The translations under genes and the position numbers were made by a program. This document shows positions 33,249 to 41,416 of a DNA stretch of 64,000 nucleotides, piece after piece. The stretch covers positions 1 through 64,000 of the forward strand of contig JBOGKM010000104.1 in the NCBI GenBank assembly GCA_050747745.1. The letters run 5' to 3'. The notes under the pieces were generated by a model. The model ran no database searches and was not told where the DNA came from. It was given only the letters and a program-made list of their open reading frames with translations. The stretch's first letter is position 1, and every line of letters starts with the position of its first letter. Source of the DNA: SCQP01 sp050747745. Lineage in GTDB: Bacteria > Acidobacteriota > Terriglobia > Terriglobales > SCQP01.

Positions 33249-33430
33249 CATCGGCTCTGTTTGCGACCTACGTGCGCGCACAGTTCGAACCAGTAGCAGG
33301 CTTCGCCCAAGGCCAAAACAGAGCTGGCAGGCGCACAAAAGGCGTTGAAGAAGCCGGATTCCGCGCGGGCGCGGAAGGCAATCTGCGCATCCTGTCCAAG
33401 CTGATTGCCGGTTACTTCCAGCCGCAATAG
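33215..33430 (+). CDS. Possible small exported peptide or gene remnant
   Basis: A 71-codon frame from GTG 33215 opens with a good signal-peptide-like stretch (FCALVIASVASALFATYVRAQ), then 45 residues with no recognised domain. It overlaps the end of the last glycosyltransferase. It may be the stump of a lost exported protein, since the TPR gene just downstream also starts with a signal peptide. The rest of 33249-33523 shows nothing else. Confidence 0.25.
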   Translation: MWFCALVIASVASALFATYVRAQFEPVAGFAQGQNRAGRRTKGVEEAGFRAGAEGNLRILSKLIAGYFQPQ

Positions 33431-33523
33431 CCCTCCAGCCCTGCTCAGCTGCCGCTCTGACGCCTGCATCTGGAAAATGGTAAGCCCGTCGGGGGCGATT
33501 CCAGATTCCAGAACGGCGGTAGC

Positions 33524-34510
33524 ATGCGGCTTCGAATTTTTCTGGTTGGCCTGGTACTTTCGAGCCTCGTTTCTATTCTTTTTCCGCTTGCAGCGCAAAT
33601 TCGGCCGCCAACGATGATCCGAGGATCGGTAGTGGATGCTAACGGGGATCCCGTTCCGGAGATCATGGTCCAGCTTTGGACCATGTCGGGCACGCCCGTA
33701 GGTTCACAACTGAGCGACGGGCTAGGGAGATTCATGTTCGTGGTGACCACGCCCGGACCGTACGAGGCGACCATGTCCAGCCTCCGCGGAACCGAGCAGG
33801 TGATGGTGTCCGGCAATTCGCTGCAGCGGATCGTGATCCGGGTTCCGGGCACGATGCCGCCGCGGGGGGCAGCGGGAGCGGGCGATACGGTTTCGCTCAA
33901 CGATCTGGAAGCACCCGACAAGGCGAAAGCCAAGCTTGCCAGTGCGACAAAGGCGATCAAGAAGTCGAACTTTGCACGGGCGTGGAAGCTGGTCAATGAC
34001 GCCATCCGGATGGCGCCGGATTGGGGCAAAGCGTATCTGTTACGGGGAGTGCTGAGCTTCACGCAACACAATTACAATTCGGCGCGTGCGGATTTTGCCA
34101 CCGCGGTGGCGCACGATCCGCACGACGGGCTGGCGCTGACCGAGCTGGGGAAGCTGTATTCGACCACGGGGCAATTGGCCCTTTCCGGCATTTATCTTCG
34201 GCGCGCGCTGCAAATCGAGCCGGTGCGGTGGCCGACCTACTACGAGATGGCGGTGCTGGAGATGAAGGAACATAAATACGCCCAGGCGGAGACGCTGGCG
34301 GACAAGGCGGTGCAATGCCAGCCGGCACCACCAGCCTCGATACATTTTTTGGCCGCTTTGGCGGCGTACCACGTGCATCAACTGCAGGAATCCAGCTGGC
34401 AGTTCCAGTTGTTCTTAAAGCAGGCACCCAAAACGAAGGAGCTGGCGGCGGCGCGGTCGGAGGCACGGCGAGACTTGGCAGTACTGGCGAAAATGGAGCA
34501 GCAACATTAG
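33524..34510 (+). CDS. Exported TPR protein with carboxypeptidase-regulatory-like domain
   Basis: The 328-residue protein has a signal peptide (RIFLVGLVLSSLVSILFPLAAQ), a regulatory-like beta-sandwich (about 30-110, IRGSVVDANGDPVPEIMVQL), and then about five TPR helix pairs (about 135-300; for example AYLLRGVLSFTQHNYNSARADFATAVAHDP). It is a periplasmic or surface scaffold by inference. The gene at 57711-58769 has the same two-part plan. It lies nine bases upstream of kdsB, so the two may share a transcript. Confidence 0.75.
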   Translation: MRLRIFLVGLVLSSLVSILFPLAAQIRPPTMIRGSVVDANGDPVPEIMVQLWTMSGTPVGSQLSDGLGRFMFVVTTPGPYEATMSSLRGTEQVMVSGNSLQRIVIRVPGTMPPRGAAGAGDTVSLNDLEAPDKAKAKLASATKAIKKSNFARAWKLVNDAIRMAPDWGKAYLLRGVLSFTQHNYNSARADFATAVAHDPHDGLALTELGKLYSTTGQLALSGIYLRRALQIEPVRWPTYYEMAVLEMKEHKYAQAETLADKAVQCQPAPPASIHFLAALAAYHVHQLQESSWQFQLFLKQAPKTKELAAARSEARRDLAVLAKMEQQH

Positions 34511-34519
34511 TCTGGGAAC

Positions 34520-35296
34520 GTGCAATTCACAACTGACGTGCTGGGGGTAATTCCGGCCCGCATGGCCTCGACCCGTCTGCCGGGCAAGCCACTGCTGCCC
34601 ATTGCGGGGGTGGCAATGATCGAGCGGGTTTATGAGGGGACAGTGGCGTGCCGGACGCTGCGCCGGGTGGTCGTGGCCACCGATAGCGCCGAGATAGTGA
34701 GCTTTTGCGAGGCGCGAGCGATTTCCGTGCGGCTGACCAGCCACGCCCACCCATCCGGTACCGACCGGGTTTGGGAGGTGGCCGAAGCGCTGGGCGCAAC
34801 GGCGGTGGTCAACGTGCAGGGCGATGAGCCCATGGTGCGGCCGGAAATGCTGGAGAGGATGCTGGAAGCGCTGTTCGCGCGGCCGGAAACGGAGGTGGCC
34901 TCGCTGTACACGCCGATCACGGCCGCGGAAGCGGAGTGGGCGAGCGCGTGCAAGGTGGTGATGGACGAAGAGATGCGGGCGCTGTATTTTTCGCGGGCGG
35001 CGATTCCGTTCCCGCGCCGTGGGCAACCGCAATATTGCAAACACCTGGGCTACTACGCCTACTCGCGTGCGGCACTGCAAGCGTTCCATGCCTGGCCGCC
35101 GGCACCGCTCGAGCAGGCGGAAGGGCTGGAGCAACTGCGATTTCTACACCACGGCGTAGCCATCGCCATGGCGGAAACGCCGTTCAATACGGTGGGCATT
35201 GACACGCGGGAAGATTTGGAGGCCGCCGAGAAGCTGCTGTCGCGCTCAAACGGCGCGGAGAGCGAGGACGGCGTTCAATCCGCCGAAGGCAAATGA
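34520..35296 (+). CDS. kdsB: 3-deoxy-manno-octulosonate cytidylyltransferase
   Basis: KdsB activates Kdo with CTP to CMP-Kdo for lipid A core assembly. The 258-residue protein has the family's N-terminal loop VIPARMASTRLPGKPL, VVATDSAEI, the metal-site segment VVNVQGDEPM (near 100) and the closing GIDTREDLEAAEKLL. Length is normal. The start is a GTG at 34520; an internal GTG would still keep the nucleotide loop. Its last 51 bases overlap the 3' end of the convergent KAS gene. Confidence 0.93.
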   Translation: MQFTTDVLGVIPARMASTRLPGKPLLPIAGVAMIERVYEGTVACRTLRRVVVATDSAEIVSFCEARAISVRLTSHAHPSGTDRVWEVAEALGATAVVNVQGDEPMVRPEMLERMLEALFARPETEVASLYTPITAAEAEWASACKVVMDEEMRALYFSRAAIPFPRRGQPQYCKHLGYYAYSRAALQAFHAWPPAPLEQAEGLEQLRFLHHGVAIAMAETPFNTVGIDTREDLEAAEKLLSRSNGAESEDGVQSAEGK

Positions 35297-36487
35297 GTTG
35301 GAAAGCGCCGCGCGCAGGGTGCGGGGGCGGGCGCGATTGGGAGTGACGTCGAGATCGCAGTCGGGATCGGGTTCGGTGAAGTTAGCCGTGGGGGGTGCGG
35401 TCTGATGATGCAGCGCCAAAATAGTGGCCGCCAGCTCGATGGCACCGCTGGCGCCCATGGCGTGGCCGTGCATGGACTTGGTGGAGCTGATGGAGAGGCG
35501 GGGAGCGGCGGGGCCGAACACGGCTTTAATGGCGGCGATTTCGGTGGAGTCGTTGAGTTTGGTCCCGGTGCCGTGGGCGTTGATGTAATCCACATCCGCA
35601 GGAGCGAGGCCAGCGGTGCGCAGCGCTTCGCGCATGGCACCGGCGGCGCCCTCCAGGGAGGGCTGGGTGATGTGGCCGGCATCGGCGGAAGCGCCGTAGC
35701 CGGCCAGCTCGGCGTGAATGCGCGCCCCGCGCAGGCGCGCCGCGTGCGCGCGTTCCAGCACGAACATGGCGGCGCCTTCGGCGAGCACCAGGCCAGTGCG
35801 GTCCCTGCTGAAGGGGCGGCAGGCGCGGCTGGGATCCTCGCCGGCGGCAGCGAGCACCCGCATCGCCTCCCAGGCCTTGATGACACCGAAGGTGAGCGGC
35901 GCATCGCTGCCGCCGGCTAGGACCATGTCGCAAGCGCCGGCACGCAGCAGTCGCCAGGCCTCACCCAGGGCATGGGTGGCGGACGAGCAGGCGGTGGAAA
36001 TGGTGAAACTGGGTCCGCGCGCGCCGGTGGTCATGCTGATTTGCGAAGTAGCGGCGCTGTACATGGTGCGCGGAATCAGAAAGGGATGCACCCGCGCGGC
36101 GCCTTCGCCGTAGATGGTGCGGAAACCAAGATCCTGGGTGCAGATGCCGCCCATGCCGGTGCCGGTGAGCACTGAGACGCGGTCGGCCGGCCAGGGCCAG
36201 CCATCCTGGGAGCGCAAGGGCAGGCCGGCATCGGCGAGGGCGCGCTGGGCGCAAATGACACCCATCTGCGCAAAGCGGTCGAGCAGGTCGCCATCCTTGC
36301 CGAACTGCGCCGCGGGATCGAAATCGCGAATTTCGCCAGCGACCCGCGTAGCCAATTTAGCGGTAGGCACACGCGTGAGCGGCCCCAGAGCGCTGCGGCC
36401 GGCGGCGAGGTTGTTCCAGAAGACCTCAGCGTCGCATCCGGACGCGGACAGAAGCGCCAAGCCAGTAATGACGATGCTGGAATCCAT
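35246..36487 (-). CDS. fabF: Beta-ketoacyl-ACP synthase (KAS II type)
   Basis: From the ATG at 36487 the protein has 413 residues, normal for KAS II. The catalytic triad is present: C167 in STACSSATHA, H305 in NAHGTGTKLND and H340 in KSMHGHAMGASGA. It condenses malonyl-ACP with an acyl-ACP. The acyl carrier protein gene ends 13 bases upstream on the same strand, an acpP-fabF arrangement. The frame remains open upstream through the ACP gene, but that part is not protein-like. Whether this is the main fatty-acid enzyme or a special-lipid one cannot be told. Confidence 0.88.
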   Translation of the reverse strand: MDSSIVITGLALLSASGCDAEVFWNNLAAGRSALGPLTRVPTAKLATRVAGEIRDFDPAAQFGKDGDLLDRFAQMGVICAQRALADAGLPLRSQDGWPWPADRVSVLTGTGMGGICTQDLGFRTIYGEGAARVHPFLIPRTMYSAATSQISMTTGARGPSFTISTACSSATHALGEAWRLLRAGACDMVLAGGSDAPLTFGVIKAWEAMRVLAAAGEDPSRACRPFSRDRTGLVLAEGAAMFVLERAHAARLRGARIHAELAGYGASADAGHITQPSLEGAAGAMREALRTAGLAPADVDYINAHGTGTKLNDSTEIAAIKAVFGPAAPRLSISSTKSMHGHAMGASGAIELAATILALHHQTAPPTANFTEPDPDCDLDVTPNRARPRTLRAALSNSFAFGGLNAVLALRAV

Positions 36488-36500
36488 GCGGGCGCGGGCG

Positions 36501-36758
36501 TCAGGCAGGCGAGGGCGAGGCAGCGCCGAGTTGATGGCGCAACGCCTCGACCACCTGGCGCACACTCTTCATTTCACGCGCCACCTCATCGGGAATGGTG
36601 AGGTTGTACTTCTCTTCCAGGGCAAAGACGATGTTGACACCGTCGAGGGAGTCGATCTTGAGTTCTTCGAAAGTGGCATCAGGCGAAATCGACTCGGCGG
36701 GCATGCGCTGCTCGCGAGCGATCACAGCGATCACGTCCTGGGTCAGATCGTCAGGCAC
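36501..36758 (-). CDS. Acyl carrier protein
   Basis: The 85-residue acidic protein has the phosphopantetheine site Ser in KIDSLDGVNIVFALEEKY (S37), with helices on both sides as in acyl carrier proteins. The GTG at 36758 follows GGGAG by a normal distance and gives a typical N-terminus; ATGs at 36779 and 36785 would add 7-9 residues but have no ribosome site. DSLDGV in place of the usual DSLDTV is a small deviation near the prosthetic group. It is the natural partner of the KAS encoded just downstream. Confidence 0.88.
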   Translation of the reverse strand: MPDDLTQDVIAVIAREQRMPAESISPDATFEELKIDSLDGVNIVFALEEKYNLTIPDEVAREMKSVRQVVEALRHQLGAASPSPA

Positions 36759-36829
36759 ACTACTCTCCCGTGCAAGCATAATCATACAACGGAATATGGG
36801 GCTGGGTGAACTGGTCTATTTAGGATGCC

Positions 36830-38575
36830 ATGGAAAATCGAGATATTGCACGAACTTTGCGGCAGACGGCGGATCTGCTGGAAGTAGCCGGCGAGGACAG
36901 TTTTCGCATTCGCAGCTACCGGCGGGTGGCGGACGCGGTGGACAGTTGCGCGGAGCCGCTGTCGGGCATGTGCGCCGAACCGAAGCGACTGCTGGGGCTG
37001 GCGGGCGTGGGGAAGACCATGGCCGGCCACATAGTGGAACTAGTCAGCAGCGGAGAGATGAAACTGCATCGTGAGCTGCTGGAGCGGTTCCGGCCAGGCA
37101 TGCTGGAGCTGTTGCAGGTTTCGGGACTGGGACCGAAGACGGTGGCGCTGATCTGGCAGTGTTACGGGGCGGGAACGCTGGACGAAGTGGAAGCGCTTGG
37201 GCGGGAGGGCAAACTGCGCGAGCTACCGCGGATGGGGGCGAAGGCGGAGCAGAAAATCCTGCGTGGCATCGCCAGCCGACGGCAGATGAGCGGACGCTTC
37301 CGGCGGGATCAGATCGAAGAAAGTCTGGAGCTGCTGCGCCCGCTGGTGGAAAAAGCGCCCGGCGTGGAGCGATGGGCGGCGGCAGGCTCGTGGCGGCGGG
37401 GCCGGGATACGGTGGGGGACCTGGATCTGCTGGCGGCCGGGGAGGGATTTCCCGCCGCAGCTGGGCCCGTGATCGAGCGATTCCTGAGGGCGCCGAGGCT
37501 GGAAGAAATCCTGGTCCAGGGCGGGAACAAGGTCTCGATCAGGCTGCACGACGGCCTGCAAGTGGACCTGCGGCTGCTCCCTCTCTCCAGTTTCGGAGCC
37601 GCCTGGCAGTACTTCACGGGATCGCAGCAGCACAACATTGCCCTGCGGGCGCGGGCGCAGCAACAGGGCGCGAAGCTGAACGAATACGGGCTGTATCGCG
37701 AAAGCGATGGCGCGGTGCTGGCGGGAGCGGAAGAAGAGGACGTGTACGCGGCGCTGGAGCTGGATTGGATTCCACCGGAACTACGGGAAGCGGCGGGTGA
37801 GCTGGAAGCCGCGGCCACGCATGCCTTGCCGCACCTGATCGAGGCAAGCGAAATCCGGGGCGACGTGCACATGCACACCACCGCCAGCGACGGACGCGCT
37901 TCGATTCTGGAAATGGCGGCGGCGGCGGCGGCACGGGGCTACCGCTATATCGCCATTACCGATCATTCCCAGGCGCTGGCGATGGCGAACGGGCTGGATG
38001 AGACCCGGATGCTGGAGCATTTGGGGCACATCCGGGCGGCGGAAAGGGAGTTTGAGGCAAGCCATCCCGGATTCCGAATTTTTGCGGGTGTGGAAGTGGA
38101 TATTCTTGCTGATGGCAGGCTCGACCTGGCCGATGAGGTTTTGGCGCAATTGGACGTGGTGATCGGCAGCATTCACTCGCGATTCGATCAGAGCCAGGAG
38201 GAAACCAGCGCGCGGCTGCTGCGGGCGATTGCCAATCCCAACCTGGATATCGTTGGCCATCCCAGCGGGCGCTTGCTGCTGCGGCGCGAGCCTTACGCCT
38301 ACGATTTCGAGCGGGTGCTGGCGGCCTGCCGGGAGCGGGGCGTGGCGGTGGAGATCAACGCCTCGCCGGAACGGCTGGACCTCAACGGCGAGCAGGCGCG
38401 GCGCTGCCGGCAGCAGGGGGTGAGCGTGGTGATCTCGACCGACGCGCACCACCCACGGCAGCTGGACAACATGAGCCACGGCCTGGTGACAGCGCGACGC
38501 GGCTGGCTGGAGGCGGGCAATGTGCTCAACACCCTTGGGCCGGAGCAGTTTCGGGCGGGACTGCGCAAGCCATAA
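36830..38575 (+). CDS. polX: DNA polymerase/3'-5' exonuclease PolX
   Basis: The 581-residue protein has the three-part PolX plan: an N-terminal helix-hairpin-helix region (about 1-130, LAGVGKTMAGHI and VSGLGPKTVALIW), a family X polymerase core (metal Asp in TVGDLDLLAAG near 200 and QVDLRLLP near 246), and a C-terminal PHP phosphoesterase (about 340-575; DVHMHTTASDG, ITDHSQALAMANGL, SIHSRFDQ, STDAHHP). It fills short gaps in base-excision repair. Its last 50 bases overlap the 3' end of psd on the other strand. Confidence 0.92.
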   Translation: MENRDIARTLRQTADLLEVAGEDSFRIRSYRRVADAVDSCAEPLSGMCAEPKRLLGLAGVGKTMAGHIVELVSSGEMKLHRELLERFRPGMLELLQVSGLGPKTVALIWQCYGAGTLDEVEALGREGKLRELPRMGAKAEQKILRGIASRRQMSGRFRRDQIEESLELLRPLVEKAPGVERWAAAGSWRRGRDTVGDLDLLAAGEGFPAAAGPVIERFLRAPRLEEILVQGGNKVSIRLHDGLQVDLRLLPLSSFGAAWQYFTGSQQHNIALRARAQQQGAKLNEYGLYRESDGAVLAGAEEEDVYAALELDWIPPELREAAGELEAAATHALPHLIEASEIRGDVHMHTTASDGRASILEMAAAAAARGYRYIAITDHSQALAMANGLDETRMLEHLGHIRAAEREFEASHPGFRIFAGVEVDILADGRLDLADEVLAQLDVVIGSIHSRFDQSQEETSARLLRAIANPNLDIVGHPSGRLLLRREPYAYDFERVLAACRERGVAVEINASPERLDLNGEQARRCRQQGVSVVISTDAHHPRQLDNMSHGLVTARRGWLEAGNVLNTLGPEQFRAGLRKP

Positions 38576-39371
38576 GTGGCTCGCCCATGCGGATGCGGGC
38601 GCCCGCGCGGATGCACAAGCGTGATTCCAGCGCGGCTGAGCAGAGCAGGATGACGGTGGATCCGAACTCAAAACGGCCGAGTTCCTGGCCGCGGTGGAAA
38701 GCATAGCCGGGTTGGTAGCGGCGGCGATCGGGCAGATGGGGACCGGGGCCGGCGTTCCACGCAGGGTCGTAATTCACGCGGATGCCGCCCACCAGACAAG
38801 CGCCGACCATCACCAGCGCCAGATCGCCAGCAGCCGTACCGAGATAGGTGATCAGGCGTTCGTTGCGGGCGAACAGGCGGGGCACACGCGCGGCGGTACG
38901 GGGGCTGACGCTGAAGCGCGAGCCGGGTACGTAACGGGCCTCACGCACGCATCCGGCAGCGGGCGCATGGACGCGATGGTAATCGGCCGGGGCAAGATAA
39001 ATGGCAGCGTAGCTTGCCCCGGCAAATTGCCCAGCACGGTGAGGATCGGCCAGCAGCGCCGCGAGCGAATAGGCATGCCCCTTGGCCTGGAACAACTCAC
39101 CCAATTCCGCCTGGCCGCAGGCGGTGACAAGGCCATCGGCGGGCGAAACCAGCACCTCCGGCCGGCCGGCGATGGGCCGGAGCTCCGGTCGCAGCGCGCG
39201 GCAGAAAAACTGTTGCAAGCTGGCGAACCCACCCTCCGGCGCGAGCGCCTGCGCGGGCTGAGTGTGGAACAGCCGGGCATAGACGGGAATGAGCCAGCGC
39301 GAAGCGGGCGCGCGCGCCACCCGCCCGGCGAGCCGGGAAGCGGCGCCGCGCCAGCCGGGTTGCTCACTCAT
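38526..39371 (-). CDS. psd: Phosphatidylserine decarboxylase proenzyme
   Basis: The enzyme turns phosphatidylserine into phosphatidylethanolamine at the inner membrane. The 281-residue protein (ATG 39371) has the conserved Asp in VSPADGLV (D79), YHRVHAP with H132 and H135, and the self-cleavage site F-G-S-T (S238), where the serine becomes the pyruvoyl group of the alpha chain. Length is typical. It overlaps the end of the LolE-type gene by eight bases on the same strand. Confidence 0.92.
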   Translation of the reverse strand: MSEQPGWRGAASRLAGRVARAPASRWLIPVYARLFHTQPAQALAPEGGFASLQQFFCRALRPELRPIAGRPEVLVSPADGLVTACGQAELGELFQAKGHAYSLAALLADPHRAGQFAGASYAAIYLAPADYHRVHAPAAGCVREARYVPGSRFSVSPRTAARVPRLFARNERLITYLGTAAGDLALVMVGACLVGGIRVNYDPAWNAGPGPHLPDRRRYQPGYAFHRGQELGRFEFGSTVILLCSAALESRLCIRAGARIRMGEPLMACAVPPETAPAQGC

Positions 39372-40596
39372 AGCGCAAGGTTTCGGCGGGCAGAACCGCC
39401 AGCGCGCGTCGCGACGGATAGAGCGTCGCCACCCACGCCAGCAAGAGGGCGAACGCCGCCACAATCAAGCCATCCCAGGCATGGGCATGGAAAGGGATGT
39501 AGCTGACCGGATACACCTGGGTGGAGACGCGGATCCACTGGTAACGATTCGCCGCCCAGCAGAGCGGAAAGGCTACGATCAATCCCACGGCCGTGCCCAG
39601 TGCCGCAATCCACAAACCCTGGAACACGAAAATGCGCCGAATTTGGCCGCGCCGCGCGCCCAGGCTGAGCAGGACGGCAATCTCCCTGCGTTTCTCCATG
39701 ACCAGCATGGTGAGCATGATCAGCACGTTCAGGGCCGCCACCAGGACCACAAGCCCGATCACAATCAGCGTTCCCAGCCGCTCCATCTGAAGGGCTTGAA
39801 ACAACGGGCGGTTTTGCGAGATCCAGGTGGTCGTCGTGTAGGCCGGGCCAGCGGCGGCTTCGGCAGCTTTGGCGACGGCGGTGGCCTGGTAGATATTGTC
39901 CAAGTGAAACTCGATGTCGCTGGCCCAATCGCCATGATTTTGCGGATGTAAGGCTTGTGCGGCACGGAACGAGGTATACACCCAGGCGCTGTCGAAGTCG
40001 TAGTAGCCGGAGCTGAATACACCCGCCACCCGGAATTCCGTATTGCAGCCTCCCATGCCCAGGGGCGTCAGCTCGCAGTTTGGCACGTACAACTGCACCC
40101 AGTTTCCCGGAGCCACACCCAACTGGTCGGCCAGAGCCTTGCCGACCACCAGGTTGCGTCCCTTCGAATCCTGCTCCAGGGGCGACAAGCTGCCTGCAGC
40201 CAAGTGTTTCAAGAGGTTACCAATTTTGTTCTCCTGGGCCGGAATAATGCCCTTGAGCACCACTTCGCGGCTCTGCTGGGCGAAGCTGATCAGACCGGCG
40301 GTATAGATCTCGGGCGCCACGGCATCCACATGTGGGAGGGCGCGGAGCCTGGGCAACAGGGCAGGATAGTCGGGGATGGGAACCGGCATGCGGGGGAGGA
40401 GATTGACTTGCGCGGTGGCGCCCACCAGCTCGCTTTGCACGGCATCGCGGAAGCCGTTGGTGACGGCCAGCGCGAGAATGAGCGCACCCACGCCGGCGGC
40501 GAAACCCAGAATCACAATAGCCGCCACCACGGAGAGGACACCGCGCCCGCGCCTGGGGCGCAAGTAGCGCGAGGCTACGAAGGCGGGAAAGCTCAC
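39364..40596 (-). CDS. Lipoprotein-releasing ABC transporter permease (LolC/LolE type)
   Basis: The 410-residue protein (GTG 40596) has one N-terminal span (VVAAIVILGFAAGVGALILALAV), a periplasmic core (about 55-255) and three C-terminal spans (about 270-400), the LolC/LolE fold. FVASRYLRPRRGRGVLSVV is the usual start of the family, and EIAVLLSLGARRGQI is the coupling helix that meets LolD. With the divergent LolD-type gene it should extract lipoproteins for transfer to LolA. One permease gene only is present, so it may act as a homodimer (LolF-like). The frame runs on to 40866, through the LolD gene, and is not real there. Confidence 0.85.
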   Translation of the reverse strand: MSFPAFVASRYLRPRRGRGVLSVVAAIVILGFAAGVGALILALAVTNGFRDAVQSELVGATAQVNLLPRMPVPIPDYPALLPRLRALPHVDAVAPEIYTAGLISFAQQSREVVLKGIIPAQENKIGNLLKHLAAGSLSPLEQDSKGRNLVVGKALADQLGVAPGNWVQLYVPNCELTPLGMGGCNTEFRVAGVFSSGYYDFDSAWVYTSFRAAQALHPQNHGDWASDIEFHLDNIYQATAVAKAAEAAAGPAYTTTTWISQNRPLFQALQMERLGTLIVIGLVVLVAALNVLIMLTMLVMEKRREIAVLLSLGARRGQIRRIFVFQGLWIAALGTAVGLIVAFPLCWAANRYQWIRVSTQVYPVSYIPFHAHAWDGLIVAAFALLLAWVATLYPSRRALAVLPAETLRYE

Positions 40597-40668
40597 GCTT
40601 GCAGCATACAGGAAAAGGTATTTAACGTGGCAGGGGCGGAAGCGGCCGAGCACCGCTAAAATTGAAGT

Positions 40669-41412
40669 ATGCGAGTCGAAGCGCTGGATGGGGCATCTAA
40701 ACCCGAGAGGCTTGCAGTGGCACTGCGGGCGGAGGGGTTGGGACGGCGGTTTCCATCCGGGGTGGGGGAACTGATTGTTTTTGAGGATCTGTCGTTGGTA
40801 GTAGCCAAGGGGGAGATGGTGGCGATTGTGGGGGAATCCGGAACCGGCAAAAGCAGCCTGCTGCATGTGCTGAGCGGATTGGACAGGCCTTCGAGCGGTG
40901 ACGTATACTTTGGTTCAAGATCGCTGGCCGGGATGGGAGAGGACGCCTTGGCGGAGTTTCGCAATCGGGAGATTGGCTTCGTATGGCAGCAGTCCTACCT
41001 GTTGCCGGAGTTTACCGCCCAGGAAAACGTCATGATGCCGCTGCTAATTGCGGGGCGAGGGCAAGCAGAGGCGACGCGGGCGGCCCAAAGCTGGCTGAAG
41101 CGGGTGGGGGTGGGGGAGCGAGCGAGCCATCGCGCCGGGGAGCTGTCCGGCGGCGAACAACAACGCGTGGCCATGGCTCGGGCTCTGGTAGGCGAGCCCA
41201 GCTTCCTGATGGCCGATGAGCCTACCGGCAACCTGGACGAGCGGGCAGGGGCGGCGCTGTTTGCGCTGCTACGCCGCCTGCATGAGGAACAAGGGCTGAC
41301 CTCGCTGGTCGTGACCCATAACCAAGAACAGGCCTCCGGCTGCGACCGCGTGCTGCGGCTAAGCCAGGGTTGCCTGCGCCGTGAACCAGTGCCGCCTCAT
41401 CACAACGAGTAA
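40669..41412 (+). CDS. lolD: Lipoprotein-releasing ABC transporter ATPase (LolD type)
   Basis: The 247-residue ATPase has Walker A GESGTGKS (about 60-67), Q-loop VWQQSYLLPEFTAQENVMMPLL, signature LSGGEQQRVAMARAL and Walker B FLMADEPTGNLD, all in the MacB/LolD style. It starts 72 bases from the LolE-type permease in divergent orientation, which is not the usual single-operon order. The close pairing still points to one complex. ClpC starts four bases downstream. Confidence 0.87.
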   Translation: MRVEALDGASKPERLAVALRAEGLGRRFPSGVGELIVFEDLSLVVAKGEMVAIVGESGTGKSSLLHVLSGLDRPSSGDVYFGSRSLAGMGEDALAEFRNREIGFVWQQSYLLPEFTAQENVMMPLLIAGRGQAEATRAAQSWLKRVGVGERASHRAGELSGGEQQRVAMARALVGEPSFLMADEPTGNLDERAGAALFALLRRLHEEQGLTSLVVTHNQEQASGCDRVLRLSQGCLRREPVPPHHNE

Positions 41413-41416
41413 ATTT

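Noticed and set aside
32918..33598. 226-codon minus-strand frame across the end of the glycan locus
   Set aside because: It runs antisense to the last glycosyltransferase and the start of the TPR gene, both clearly coding, and has no start signal.
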